Under the pieces are notes generated by a model that ran no database searches, had not been told where the DNA came from, and worked only from the letters and a program-made list of their open reading frames with translations. Positions 15,101 through 22,624 of a DNA stretch of 64,000 nucleotides are shown in pieces. The stretch's first letter is position 1; the number at the start of each line of letters is the position of its first letter. A program made the translations under genes and the position numbers. This DNA is from Cyrtodaria siliqua (Eukaryota > Mollusca > Bivalvia > Adapedonta > Hiatellidae): assembly GCA_037043455.1 (NCBI GenBank), contig JAWPHD010002610.1, positions 62,001-126,000 of the forward strand, written 5' to 3'.

Positions 15101-17009
15101 GGTCGTGTTTATTTTGCTGGTACGGAGACAGCGACTATGTGGGCGGGGTATATGGATGGTGCAATTCAGGCGGGAGAACGGGCTGCAAATCAGGTACATT
15201 TATTTAAACATGGTGAAATGATAGTCTATTACCATATCATACCTTATTTGTTAATAGTTTTACCTATACATTTTAGCATAATTTTTAATAATTGACAATT
15301 TCATTTTCATCAGTTTTCGCACACAGTATGACCTAAGTATGTGTCGTCATGCCGTAAAACACTGTTCATTCATTCATTCTTTCATTTGTACATGTGAGTG
15401 GGCATTGCCAAGTGAATAGTGGGAGAAAAAACAACATCAGAAATTAACAAAAATAAGGAATGAAATTTAATCTAAAGGTTCTAAAATGGGCCATGATATC
15501 TCCCTATCTAGAAGATATTAAATCATTTACTAATTATCCCTTATATCTTCAGGGGGCGTCCGAAGCCGAGTGGTTCGAGTCTCTGACTTGAAATCACTCG
15601 CACCTTACTGGTGTAGGTTTGGTCCGTCATGAGGCCAGGAATATATGAGGAAGCTATTAATAAACCGTCTGGCTTGTGGAATGTCGCAGGTTCTACCCAG
15701 GTGCCCTGCCGTGCTCGAAAATTGGCCGGAGGGGCACCTGGGGTCTTCCTATCAAAGCTGTAAAGTCGCCATATGACCTTTACCGTTGTTGCGACTATAA
15801 AATCCAATTCAATTCTTCTGTCTTCAGACAGGATATAGTAAAGGCTGTCTGTCCGTCTGTTTCTTCACTTATACAGTTTATTAATTGACTCCAAACCTCG
15901 CAGGCATCACTTAGTTTCGTTGGTTTGTTTTTGGGCAAGACATTTTCCCATAGCCTTGTCTGTCGAAATGGTAACATAAACTGGGCGGTCCCGAGTATCA
16001 GTCTATCCTGTGAACACGTTGAGTCTAATTAGTGCAGGATCCTGGAGTCCTCTGTATCCTTCCCCTCACTCTGGGGCTGCTGTAAATAAGCTATAATGTG
16101 TTGAGGCAGTAAGCAGCTGTATTTGCCAATTGACTCGTGCATCTTAACACGTGATACTGATACTAAAAAGCTGGTTCTATCGTATAACATGTTGACCAGT
16201 ACAGTTCTGATGAAAAAAATAATATATAAAATTCATTGTAATATTTTCATATTTGCATTTACTTGTTTACACACCGGTGGACGGGCATTTGTTGACCTTC
16301 TAATACCTAGTTGTTGTTTTTTTTTTATCTTATTACCCCTTATTTTGTAAATAGTTTTACATATACATTTTAGGATAATTTTTAATTAACATTTTATTTT
16401 CATCCGTTTTTTTGTGCACATCATGACCTATTTATGTGTCGCGTGCTGTAAAACACCATTTTTTCATTCAAATAATATCTGGAGCCGTAATACCAGAAAA
16501 TGACTTGTTATGAAACTCGTTTTATAATTTAGAACGAGTTTTAGATTCATGTTTTTCACAGTTTGAATGATTTGCAATTGGGTACTGTATGTACCGGTAA
16601 TAATTATTAGTAGCAAAATGTCAACCAATCCGATTGCATGACTTTTTTTACTAAAAATGTGTTAAAATTCCGAATTCTATTCTCTTCATTATTTCAGATT
16701 CTACATGTTCTGGGCAAAGTACCAGAGCATGAGATTTATACAGACGAGCCGGAATCGCCAGACTTTCCCGCCGACCCAATACCATTTAGTTACTTAGAAT
16801 GGTACCTGCCCAGTAACTCGGCCTTCCTCAAGATCTGCCTAGCTGGGCTGGTAGGGTTCTCCGCCTATAGCCTGTATTTCTTTCTATTCAGCTGGAAAGG
16901 ATCATTGCTGTTAAAATGGATGAAATGGAAGTACGACCTTGACGACTATACTATACAGGATTTGCATAGATACGTCAAGATACCGGATTGTTTATATAAG
17001 AATTTATAA
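1..17009 (+). CDS. MAO: monoamine oxidase (flavin amine oxidase), 3' part of gene, six coding exons
   Basis: This gene encodes the C-terminal 345 or so residues of a monoamine oxidase, the mitochondrial outer-membrane flavoenzyme that oxidatively deaminates biogenic amines. Joining 3-155, 1431-1590, 10024-10168, 12627-12782, 15082-15193 and 16698-17009 gives one uninterrupted reading frame; every join has GT/AG borders and matching phases (0, 1, 2, 2, 0). Family landmarks occur in the human order: VISAIP, the PMGSIIK lysine, DDTKPDG, the tryptophan in NNW, SGGCY with the Cys that carries covalent FAD and the adjoining cage Tyr, GTETAT, the second cage Tyr in GYMDG, AGERAA, EPESPD, then a hydrophobic tail anchor. 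Human MAOs are about 520-527 residues, so roughly the first 215 residues lie upstream of the window. Identification is by remembered family sequence. The gene is a true MAO rather than another amine oxidase because of the SGGCY Cys and the tail anchor. Confidence 0.95.
250..445 (+). repeat. SINE family A, diverged partial copy
   Basis: This intron stretch matches the body of the family seen most completely at 22315-22618 (CATTAAAGGTCTTTATCATC, then GTGGCTGAAAAGCAA and GAGAAGGTTCTAG). The 3' tail with GGCGCC and the AATTC repeats is missing. It is one of six copies in the window. Confidence 0.6.
500..1190. other. MAO intron, no gene seen
   Basis: AT-rich intron sequence. A 20-bp direct duplication of TAGTGATCAAAATGTTGTCT sits at about 754-793, followed by GTCCGTCCG-type sequence that is common in the Helitron-like repeats of this window. 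No splice-bounded exon is visible. Confidence 0.5.
1195..1400 (+). mobile_element. SINE family C copy with CAAA-rich tail
   Basis: The segment matches 59565-59757 over most of its length (GTGGGAGCTC, GGTGGTCTGCCTCCA, AAAATCGACCGTCA) and ends in GACGTAAAACACCAT followed by CAAA repeats. The second copy keeps a pol III B-box-like GGTTCGAATCCC at its head. The tail stops only about 30 bases before the splice acceptor of the next MAO exon. Confidence 0.7.
1431..1590 (+). CDS. MAO: MAO exon b
   Basis: The acceptor TATTTCAG precedes [10 protein letters not shown] and the exon runs through [20 protein letters not shown] to the donor GTAGGT at 1591, leaving phase 1. It contains the lysine which in the human enzymes lies next to flavin N5 (K296 in MAO-B). 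Confidence 0.93.
2245..3164 (+). mobile_element. DNA transposon-like element with terminal inverted repeats (920 bp)
   Basis: The left end TACTGTGAAATCATTAATAT and the right end, whose reverse complement starts TACTGTGGAATCATTTTATT, form imperfect inverted repeats that both continue into CGTGGG. Parts of the same element recur on the opposite strand at 60040-60540, at 63690-64000 and, as one end only, at 50347-50425. No transposase frame is visible, so it is non-autonomous. Superfamily not assigned. Confidence 0.7.
3225..3475 (+). mobile_element. short Helitron-like element (GCATATAGT family)
   Basis: It begins TGCTCCCGAAGGGTGGCATA and ends in a small hairpin (TGTCACTTACACTGACA) followed by TTTCTCGTT. 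A longer relative with repeated internal monomers is at 17205-17856. The internal sentence-like blocks (CCACAACAAGA, CTCCAAGGTCA) are shared. Confidence 0.6.
3695..3926. repeat. foldback element with internal duplication
   Basis: Outer arms TAAGATTTTCAATCT and its near reverse complement at 3912-3926 enclose two near-copies of a GTGAGTGGTTTTA...GCGGAGCC...TTTCAGTC unit. Each unit is itself partly palindromic around TTTTACGGCGACGTG. Likely a small non-autonomous foldback transposon. Confidence 0.55.
3930..5865. other. long AT-rich MAO intron, nothing recognised
   Basis: The only structure seen is a pair of short direct repeats (AGCCATATATCTTACGCAGC) at about 4200-4255. No exon with splice borders and family similarity was found on either strand. 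Confidence 0.5.
5868..6110 (-). mobile_element. SINE family A, diverged copy
   Basis: Read on the - strand it ends in GGCGCC, GTGCGCC and the CCAATTCAAATC-type tail, and its body includes AGAAGGTTCTAGGC and GCAGCAACTCTGCAG as in the copies at 22315 and 52344. It has drifted more than the others. Confidence 0.65.
6240..6545. other. intron sequence with GT/GGGTG-rich low-complexity tract
   Basis: A purine-rich then GT-rich run lies at about 6454-6510. No gene seen. Confidence 0.5.
6555..6755 (-). mobile_element. tRNA-derived SINE (family E)
   Basis: On the - strand the head has an A-box-like GAGCTCATACAGTGGATAGC and a B-box-like GGTTCAAACC, followed by CTTGGGCAAGACACTTTTAC, a core found in several invertebrate SINEs. 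A degenerate relative of this core is at 15920-15945. Confidence 0.7.
7021..7830 (-). mobile_element. non-autonomous pogo/Tigger-like DNA transposon
   Basis: The ends CAGTCGAACCTCGATAGCT and AGCTATCGAGGTTCGACTG are perfect inverted repeats, flanked by TA on both sides (7019-7020 and 7831-7832), the signature of Tc1/mariner/pogo insertion. Further inverted blocks on the GAGGTT...CGAATA theme continue inward. It keeps only a C-terminal transposase fragment (7403-7609). Confidence 0.88.
7403..7609 (-). pseudogene. C-terminal fragment of pogo/Tigger-type transposase
   Basis: The 68-residue frame contains [18 protein letters not shown] and ends [10 protein letters not shown], which resembles the C-terminal tail of Tigger/pogo transposases. 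QSLITNFL fits the PCNA-binding box pattern Q-x-x-[ILM]-x-x-aromatic-hydrophobic known from pogo and Tigger. The DDE catalytic core and the CENP-B DNA-binding region are absent, so it is a relic. Confidence 0.65.
7955..8560. repeat. dispersed repeat, copy 1 (pair with 28475-29110)
   Basis: AGTAGCTATCCCGCCAACAA, CTAAACCTACTGAC and the following TTGAGAATC/CAAACTCT blocks recur in the same order at 28475 onward, and a later block with AACCAG...CAGACAAA and TTTTGTAGTG also matches. The identity of the element is unknown. Confidence 0.55.
8567..9785 (+). repeat. tandem array of GTGACCCC/TTTGAACAAA units in a Helitron-like element
   Basis: About six diverged units of roughly 170 bp each contain GTGACCCCCGGGAC, CATTTGAACAAA, a GGACCATAAGCTTATG block and ACCTCTAGCTCTTG. 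The same unit family fills 35220-36360 and 45050-46500. A SINE A copy interrupts it at 9160-9314. Confidence 0.7.
9160..9314 (+). mobile_element. SINE family A, 5'-truncated copy inserted in the tandem array
   Basis: CAGTTCAGGGTGAGAAGGTC through TAGGCGCCATATAACC to a CAATTCAATTCAA tail is nearly identical to 22470-22615. The flanks TAACCCCAAAACCCC and TAACCCCAGAACCGG look like a 15-bp diverged target duplication. Confidence 0.8.
10024..10168 (+). CDS. MAO: MAO exon c
   Basis: After the acceptor TTCTGCAG the two bases AT complete an Asp codon from the previous exon. It then reads [31 protein letters not shown] and [14 protein letters not shown], ending with AG at the donor GTCAGT (phase 2). 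DDTKPDG and AIMGF are near-identical to vertebrate MAO. Confidence 0.95.
10210..12600. other. MAO intron with degenerate Helitron-like sequence and a short tandem duplication
   Basis: 10235-10640 contains GTCTGTCTGTACGTCTG and GTCAAGGTCACATTGAC blocks typical of the Helitron-like repeats here. Around 11360-11640 a 130-bp segment (CTCAAACAGTTTT...GGTTGTTCCC) is present twice in tandem. 11650-12600 shows nothing recognisable and no exon. Confidence 0.5.
12627..12782 (+). CDS. MAO: MAO exon d (flavin-linking cysteine exon)
   Basis: The acceptor CTTCAG is followed by one base that completes Arg, then [19 protein letters not shown] and [20 protein letters not shown] to TTYG, ending with AG at the donor GTCAGT (12783). 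The Cys of SGGCY corresponds to the covalent FAD attachment site (Cys397 in human MAO-B) and the next Tyr to one wall of the aromatic cage. Its last 45 or so bases seed the tandem array that follows. Confidence 0.96.
12737..14770 (+). repeat. minisatellite derived from the end of MAO exon d and its splice donor
   Basis: After the true exon come five units of exactly 64 bp, one transitional step of 90 bp, then about 17 units of 92-94 bp. Each unit repeats GATGCCACCTAAAGTCCTAA and ends in a copy of the exon-donor junction. In the 64-bp units the junction is the native GGCAG|GTCAGT; in the longer units it is GACAG|GTAAGG, closer to the consensus donor. The longer unit equals the short one plus about 30 bp (GACTGTACATTATGATGGCA). 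The last unit is degenerate. Reading through from the exon meets a stop at 12823, inside the first unit, so using any decoy donor would truncate the protein. Confidence 0.97.
14771..15080. other. MAO intron, no gene seen
   Basis: Unique-looking intron sequence between the minisatellite and the next exon. Confidence 0.5.
15082..15193 (+). CDS. MAO: MAO exon e
   Basis: The acceptor TTTGCAG is followed by one base completing Arg, then [19 protein letters not shown] and [18 protein letters not shown] to the donor GTACAT (phase 0). GTETAT contacts FAD in the family, and the Tyr of GYMDG is the second aromatic-cage residue (Tyr435 in human MAO-B). Confidence 0.96.
15205..15390 (+). mobile_element. 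LINE 3' end fragment
   Basis: CCATATCATACCTTATTTG through GTGTCGTCATGCCGTAAAAC to a CATTCATTCATTC tail matches the 3' ends at 25950-26110 and 16330-16475. It begins only a few bases after the MAO exon e donor. Confidence 0.65.
15552..15815 (+). mobile_element. SINE family B, tRNA-Ser-like head, near full length
   Basis: It starts GGGGGCGTCCGAAGCCGAGT with an A-box-like GCCGAGTGGTT and a B-box-like GTAGGTTTGGTCC, and resembles a class II (Ser/Leu) tRNA. Its body includes CCCAGGTGCCC and GAGGGGCACCTGGG. The tail GTTGCGACTATAAAATCCAA plus TTCAATTC resembles the SINE A tail. Other copies are at 23692-23961 and 24373-24490 (both - strand). Confidence 0.85.
15895..16110 (+). repeat. diverged SINE E-like sequence
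   Basis: TTTTGGGCAAGACATTTTCC resembles the core of the 6555-6755 SINE, followed by CTGGGCGGTCCCGAGTATCA. No clear head is left. Confidence 0.4.
16119..16475 (+). mobile_element. LINE 3' end fragment, longer copy
   Basis: It contains a degenerate end of the LINE reading frame (CGGGCATTTGTTGACCTTCT, compare CGGGCATTTGTTGATTTACA at 25920), the TTGTAAATAGTTTTA block and the CTGTAAAACACCATT tail. It is a second 5'-truncated copy within 1 kb. Confidence 0.65.
16698..17009 (+). CDS. MAO: MAO terminal coding exon with membrane anchor
   Basis: The acceptor TTATTTCAG precedes [20 protein letters not shown], then the conserved LEWYLPS and a hydrophobic segment [20 protein letters not shown] that matches the outer-membrane tail anchor of MAOs. 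It is followed by a basic stretch ([13 protein letters not shown]) and a further acidic-then-polar tail of about 25 residues to the TAA at 17007-17009. The tail after the anchor is longer than in the human enzymes, which stop shortly after the anchor. Confidence 0.94.
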   Translation: MLHVLGKVPEHEIYTDEPESPDFPADPIPFSYLEWYLPSNSAFLKICLAGLVGFSAYSLYFFLFSWKGSLLLKWMKWKYDLDDYTIQDLHRYVKIPDCLYKNL

Positions 17010-17925
17010 GCAGACAAAACGAGAAGCGTATAAAAGGGGCATTCTTGATGTTTTTTAAACTCACATTTTTAGGGAAATATTTCATACTAAAAGAATATGA
17101 TGGGAGTGAAAAAAAAGGTCAGGATACCAGATTGTTTATATAAGAAAATATAAGTAGACAAAATGAGAAACATATTAAAGGGACACACGGCAATCTGGAA
17201 TTATTTGTATGCCCCCGAAGGGTGGCATATAGTAATCGCACTGTCTGTCCGTTCGTCTGTACACTCGTGTCCGCTTCCTAACTCTGACAATAATGGATGG
17301 ATTTTCAAATAACTTCGCACAATTGCTCACCACAACAAGACGATGTGTCGCGCACAAATCCAGGTCCGTGGCTCCAAGGTCAAGGTCACACTTAGAGATC
17401 AAAGGTTAAATTCCGTTCGTCTGTACACTCGTGTCCGTTTCATAATTCTGACAATAATAGATGGATTTTCAAATAACTTCGCACAATTGCTCACCACAAC
17501 AAGACGACGTGTCGCGCACAAAATCCAGGTCCGTGGCTCCAAGGTCAAGGTCACACTTAGAGATCAAAGTTCAAAATCTGTTCGTCTATACAATCGTCTC
17601 CGCTTAGTAATAGTAGTACTCGGACATTAATCAATGGATTTTCAAATAACTTCGCACAATTGCTCACCACAACAAACGTCGTTTTTTTTAAAAAAAAAAA
17701 AATTTTTTTATTTCATTTGAATTTTATTGTTTATTTGAATTATTTTTTTTTTTTTTTTTTTTTAAATATATCTGTTGGTTTCATATTGCTCCAAGGTCAA
17801 GGTCACACTTACAGGTCACTTCGGGGGCATTTGTCACTTACTGTGACATTTCTTGTTTAAACTCGCATTTTTAGGGAGACATTTGATACTAAAAGAATGT
17901 GATGGGGGTTGGTGTAAAAAAAAAA
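16973..17925 (+). repeat. duplicated MAO terminal-exon/3'-UTR segment, split by a Helitron-like insertion
   Basis: GATACCGGATTGTTTATATA in the last codons recurs as GATACCAGATTGTTTATATA at about 17120, with ATAAGCAGACAAAACGAGAA recurring as ATAAGTAGACAAAATGAGAA. The next block, AAACTCACATTTTTAGGG with TACTAAAAGAATATGATGGG at 17055, recurs at about 17858-17910, after the inserted element at 17205-17856. The original unit was about 145 bp. Confidence 0.8.
17205..17856 (+). mobile_element. Helitron-like element with three internal monomers
   Basis: It starts TGTATGCCCCCGAAGGGTGG and ends with the hairpin TGTCACTTACTGTGACA followed by TTTCTTGTTT. Inside, a unit of about 165 bp (GTCCGTTTCATAATTCTGAC, GGATTTTCAAATAACTTCGC, CTCCAAGGTCAAGGTCACAC) is repeated three times; the last copy is broken by poly-A/poly-T at 17682-17764. 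Confidence 0.75.
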
Positions 17926-18074
17926 GCCCATCATTATAATGTACATATAAGTAATTATTGGAGTAATTCAATATTTAAAACTATGTTAGAACAATGATGG
18001 AAAATTGGAAACTCCAAAGTGTATAAACTTTCAATACTATGCCAGTATGTTTAAAGTTAAAATGATGCTGGATT

Positions 18075-18080
18075 AATAAA
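18075..18080 (+). promoter_or_regulatory. candidate polyadenylation signal downstream of MAO
   Basis: AATAAA in GGATTAATAAATCGG, about 1.07 kb after the MAO stop. It is the first clear canonical hexamer I noticed beyond the inserted element; use is not shown. Confidence 0.25.
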
Positions 18081-18404
18081 TCGGGGTGCTGATGTTAACC
18101 CTTAGCCTGCTAAGCACGACTATAATAGCCTTTGCGTCGATTGTAAACCCAGATCAGCCCTTTGTCACATAAATGGAATGGTCTTAATTCAAAGAAAGAA
18201 CAGTCCATTATATATATGTAGGGGGTTAAGGGTTAATGCTTGATAATTATTATAAGATTGCCGTGTGTCCCTTTAAATCATTTTTCATGTTTTAATATTT
18301 GATACATGTTTTAATATTTGATAAAAACATTTTTATAAGAATAAGAACAAGTTTTTATAAGACAGTGATTATGAGGCTTAGATAAAATAATGTTGTGATT
18401 TAAA

Positions 18405-18448
18405 TGAATGAATGAATGGTGTTTTACGGCACGTCGACACTTGTGATT
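18405..18448 (-). mobile_element. very short LINE 3' tail fragment
   Basis: Read on the - strand it is GTGCCGTAAAACACCATTCA followed by CATTCATTCATT, the terminal bases of the LINE tails at 15390 and 26110. Confidence 0.5.
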
Positions 18449-18481
18449 TAAAGGCACAGGCACAAAATCAAATAATGTTGT

Positions 18482-18675
18482 GAATATAAGGCTAAGATAA
18501 AATAATGTTGTTACTATATTTTGACAGATAAAATAATGTTATTACTATATTTTGACAGATAAAATAATGTTGTTACTATATTTTGACAGATAAAATAATG
18601 TTGTTACTATATTTTGACAGATAAAAAAATGTTATTATATTTTGATAGATAAAAGAATGTTGTTTATTTTGATAA
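18482..18675 (+). repeat. 31-bp tandem repeat
   Basis: AGATAAAATAATGTTGTTAC plus TATATTTTGAC is repeated about five times and then decays. Confidence 0.9.
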
Positions 18676-18730
18676 AAAAATAGTTATACAAATCAGTGTG
18701 TTGTTGTTTAAAAGTTGGCATAAAATGTCC

Positions 18731-19842
18731 TTTTTAGCTCTACTGATCAAAGATCAGCAGAGCTTATAGGGTGGTGCAGTGTCCGTCGTCTGTCCGTCAG
18801 TAAACTTTTTTTTTTTAGCGACTACTCCTCTGAAACTACTGAATGGATTTTCATGAAACTTTACAGAAATGTTGCCCATGATGTCTAGTTGATCCTAGCA
18901 AATATTCATGTTGATTCAAGATAGCCGACATACCTAAAAATTGATTTTTAAAAAACAAGTTTGTAGCGACTACTTCTTGAAAACTAGAAGTGATATTGAT
19001 ATGGGACTTTTTTCTAAAATGATCAGCATGACATGATGTTGATCCTTGTGGAAATTTATTTTGATTCAACATTAAACTTCATCTTTGTTTACATAGAGTT
19101 ATATAATAAAAACTTGTAGCGACTACTCCTCTGATGCTACTTGACGGATTTTCCTGAAATTTCACAAGAATGTTGCTCTTGATGTCTAGTTGATCCTAGC
19201 AAATTTTCAGGCCGGGCGGAAATTCAACATGGCCACCACGGCTAAAAATAGTTTAAAAACAAACGAATTTGTAGCAACTACTTCCTGAAAACTATAAGTG
19301 ATATTGATATGGGACTTCTTCTAAAACGATCATCATGACATGAGGTTGGTCATTGTCGAAAATCATTTTGATTCAACGTTAAACATGGCTGCCAGTGGCC
19401 ATCTTTGTTTACATACACTTATATAGTAAAAGCGTGTAGCGACTACTCCTCCCAAACTACTTTACGGACTTCCATGAAACTTTAGAGGAATGTTGCTCTT
19501 GATATTTATTTAGTTGATACTAGCAAAATGTCAGGTCGGCTGGAAATTCAAGATTGCCGCCACGGCTAGAAATAGATTTTTTGAAAACAAAACTGTTAGT
19601 GATATTGATATGGGACTTTTCTAAAATGATCAGCATGACATGATATTGGTCCTTGTTGAAAATTATTTTGATTCGACATTAAACATGGCTGCCATCTTTG
19701 TTGACATAGAGTTATATAGTAAAAACTTGTAGCGACTACTCCTCTAAAACTACATGACAGATTTTCATGGAACTTCACAGGAATGCTGATCTAGCTATCA
19801 AAATCCTATCAGTGGAGCTTCAAGGTCATTGACCTCTTGTTT
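18731..19842 (-). mobile_element. Helitron-like element with internal GTAGCGACTAC tandem repeats
   Basis: On the - strand it begins AACAAGAGGTCAATGACCTT and ends CTGATCTTTGATCAG hairpin, TAGAGCTAAAAA. Between lie about three diverged 330-bp units with TAGCGACTACTCCTC, GGATTTTCATGAAACTT and AAACATGGC blocks. The same unit family builds 36719-37671, 40140-42850, 43752-45012, 46518-47881 and 55132-56062. Confidence 0.8.
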
Positions 19843-20309
19843 AAGAATTAAATACAAACTCTTTGAAAGATGTTTTGGTGCTTACTTTTGTCTGGCGTTT
19901 GTATGTTTATTTTTTCATTTTTATCTCTACTGACTGAAGGCCTGCAGAGCTTATGGGATGGCGAGTTGTCCATCTCCGTCCGTCCGTCTGTTAACTTTTT
20001 CCTCGTTGACACGATAGGGCCTTCATTTTTCATCTAATCTTTTTCAAACTTTACCAGGTTGTTGATATCAATGAAAGCTCGGTCGAATTTGAAAACCAGC
20101 CAGTTTGGACCAGTAATACCAGAGTTATGGCCCTTGATTTAGTTAAAATTGCTGTATTTTGCCTCGTTAACACGATAGAGCCTTCATTTTTCATCCGATA
20201 TTTTTCAAACTTTACCATATTGTTGATATCAATGAAACTTTGGTCGAGTTTGAAAACAAGCCAGATCGGACCATTTACACTGCGTATAAGTCTTTAGTTA
20301 TTCTCGCTA

Positions 20310-20487
20310 TATTGCACTAAGCAGTTTAGCTAGCAGACCTCGGTTTAAAGTCTCATCCGAAGGACTGGTAAGGTAGGAAATACTTTTGAAATATTTCGAT
20401 AATTAACCCAAATTCGGTCCTGGCTGGGACTGAATGCGCGATCCCTGGGTTACTAAGCCGCAATGCTAATCATTACACCACGGAGTT
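20310..20487 (-). mobile_element. tRNA-like SINE fragment
   Basis: On the - strand TCCGTGGTGTAATGATTAGC is A-box-like and GATCGCGCATTCAGTCCC is B-box-like, as in tRNA-derived SINE heads. The rest is AT-rich and the copy interrupts a GAGTTATTGCCC-type Helitron unit. Confidence 0.6.
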
Positions 20488-21295
20488 ATTGCCCTTGATT
20501 TTCTGAAGTATGCTATAATTTGACCTCGTTAACAAGATAGGGTTTTTAATCCGATCTTTTTCATACTTTACCAGATTGTTAATATCAATAAAAGCTCGGA
20601 TGAGTTCGAAAACCAGTCGGTTCGGACTAGTAACACCGGAGTTATGGCCCTTGATTTAGTTAAAATTGCTATATTTTGCTTCGTTATTTTTCATCCGATC
20701 TTTTTCAAACTTTACCAGATTGTTGATATCAATGAAAGCTCGGACGAATTCAAAAACCAGCCGGATTCGTCCATTTACACCAGAGTTATGGCCCTTGGTT
20801 TTGTTAATGCTATATTTTGCCTCTTTAAGAGTTTAGAGCCTTCATTTTCCATCAGATCGTTACCAAACTTTACCAGATTGTTAATATCAATGAAAGCTCG
20901 GACAAGTTCGAAAACCAGCCAGATCGAACCAGTAACAGCAGAGTTATGGCCCTTGATTCCTTGATTTAGTTAAAAATGCTGTATTTTGCGCTGTTAGACA
21001 ATAGGGCCTTCAGTTTTCATCCGATCTTTACCAAATGTTAATAGAATGAAAGCTCAGACAAGTTCGTAAACCAGCTATATCGGACCAGGAACACCATAGT
21101 TATGTGCCCTTGAATTATTGAAAAATGCCATTTTAAAGCCTTTTGAACACTCTAGCGCCTTCATTTTGTATTCGATCTTTCCCAAACTTGGCCAGATTGT
21201 TGATAATAATGAAAGCTGAAATGAGTTTGAAAACCAGCCAGATCGAACTAGTAACACCGGAGTTATGGTCCTTTTTCAAAATGTGTTAATTTACC

Positions 21296-21335
21296 AGAGA
21301 GGTCGTTGGTTCAAATCTCACTGGAGGCTTTTTTT
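21296..21335 (+). repeat. SINE head remnant (B box)
   Basis: GAGGTCGTTGGTTCAAATCT CACTGGAGGC followed by a T run resembles the start of the SINE C head at 59575. Too short to classify firmly. Confidence 0.35.
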
Positions 21336-21927
21336 TTCTTCACAAGAAACCTTGGTTCATGTGTTGAATTTTTTTTCAGGGCCTTCATTTTTCGTTTCTT
21401 TTACAAACTTTACAAGATTGTTGATACCAATGAAAGCTTGGACTAGTTTGAAAACCAGCCAAATAGGATTAGTAACACCAGAGTCACAGTTCCTGATTTA
21501 GTTAAAAATGCTGTATTTTGCCTCTTTAAGAAAGAGCCTTAATTTGGCCAGATTTTAATGAAACTTTGCAGGCTTGATGATTACTAAATCTAGTTATGCA
21601 TATTAACACCGTGTTCCGATTGAATGATTTTTGGCAGAGATATTGCCCTTTAAAGGTTTTGATACACAAACTTTATCCAGTCTAGTCTCTTCTGAACTCC
21701 TGGAAAAATTTCTAATGAGTTATGGTCTAATATACAAATACTTTATCCAGAAAAGTTTTTCTGAACAACTGGCTGAATTTCAGTGAAAATTGGCAGGGAA
21801 TGATCAGTACCAAGCCTAGTTGTGCAAGTTGTTGTAGTGTTCCCCATCAAAGATTTCATATAGCCATTAGAGCGATATAGGCCCTCTTGGGCCTCTTGTT
21901 TACACAAGACTGTAATGTTGTGATAAA

Positions 21928-22072
21928 AAGCATCTAAAACTCGTACCCATTCCATATAACCTTTATGAAACTCATTATGAAATTTTAACTCACCAAAAGG
22001 CTTGTTAAAACAAAAGTAATTCATAACTCGTTTCATAAATCTTATATGGAATGGGAACTCGTTTAAGATGTT
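21928..22072. repeat. imperfect palindrome, about 50-bp arms
   Basis: CCCATTCCATATAACCTTTATGAAACTC-type sequence at 21947 onward is mirrored by the reverse complement at 22022-22072 (CATAAATCTTATATGGAATG). A short relative lies at 16510-16550. Confidence 0.6.
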
Positions 22073-22314
22073 ATTTTATATGTATATTGCTAAGTCTCTT
22101 TAGATGCATGGTTGTATCATATTACGGAAATCGAAGAGGCAGTTTGGTTCTCTGGTGTCGAGGCATTTAAATTCTTCAGTGTTGTATGGAGTAGAACAAC
22201 ACAACACATGACATTGTTATATGATTCCCTGTGTGGTTGCCGGGGTAGAATACAACCAGTGCACACACACAGTCACATGCAGAGGGGTAGGACCCCACCA
22301 TTCATATTCATTTT

Positions 22315-22618
22315 GTCATTTTTTGTTCATGCTCATTAAAGATCTTCATCATGACCCCTGCATTGTTTCAGGTGCCATCTCGCTCACATCATTAAGAGCA
22401 GTGGCAGAAAAACAATAACGTGGTTCCAACGTAAATGGAGTGTCTACAATAGAATTTGCAGCAACTCTGCAGTTCAGGGTGAGAAGGTCCTAGGCCCATT
22501 CTCCATATTTTATCTCGATGTACATGGAGGATGAGCCTGGCATGTTCATGCCTGTTAGGCGCCATATAACCTTTCATGTGTTGGTGCGCCTTAAAACCCC
22601 AATTCAGTTCGATTGTTA
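22315..22618 (+). mobile_element. SINE family A, longest copy
   Basis: It runs from TGTTCATGCTCATTAAAGAT through CATTAAGAGCAGTGGCAGAA, CAGTTCAGGGTGAGAAGGTC and GTTAGGCGCCATATAACC to GTGCGCCTTAAAACCCCAAT plus TCAGTTCG. I do not see a clear tRNA head. The tail is shared with SINE B, which suggests the same LINE moved both. Confidence 0.75.
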
Positions 22619-22624
22619 TATGAC

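Larger units (their letters stand above)
17179..18272. mobile_element. inverted-repeat-bounded segment with TTAA flanks
   Basis: AGGGACACACGGCAATCT at 17179 and its exact reverse complement ending at 18272 are each flanked by TTAA (17175-17178 and 18273-18276). This is the pattern of piggyBac- or Kolobok-type elements. The interior includes half of the duplicated MAO 3' segment and a Helitron-like insertion, so the boundaries may be coincident with older events. Confidence 0.5.
19918..21902 (-). mobile_element. Helitron-like element with AACCAGCC/GTTATGGCCC tandem units
   Basis: Its left border as drawn is TTATCTCTACTGACTGAAGG, a CTAAAA-type end that has decayed, and its right border is the hairpin AGGCCCTCTTGGGCCT followed by CTTGTTT. 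Inside are six or so units of about 160-230 bp with TTTACCAGATTGTTGATATC, ATGAAAGCTCGGA and GAGTTATGGCCCTTGAT. Two other insertions interrupt it (20310-20487 and 21296-21330). Confidence 0.75.

Noticed and set aside
15552..15640. tRNA-Ser gene candidate
   Set aside because: The tRNA-like head is followed by a SINE body and tail, with two further copies in the window.
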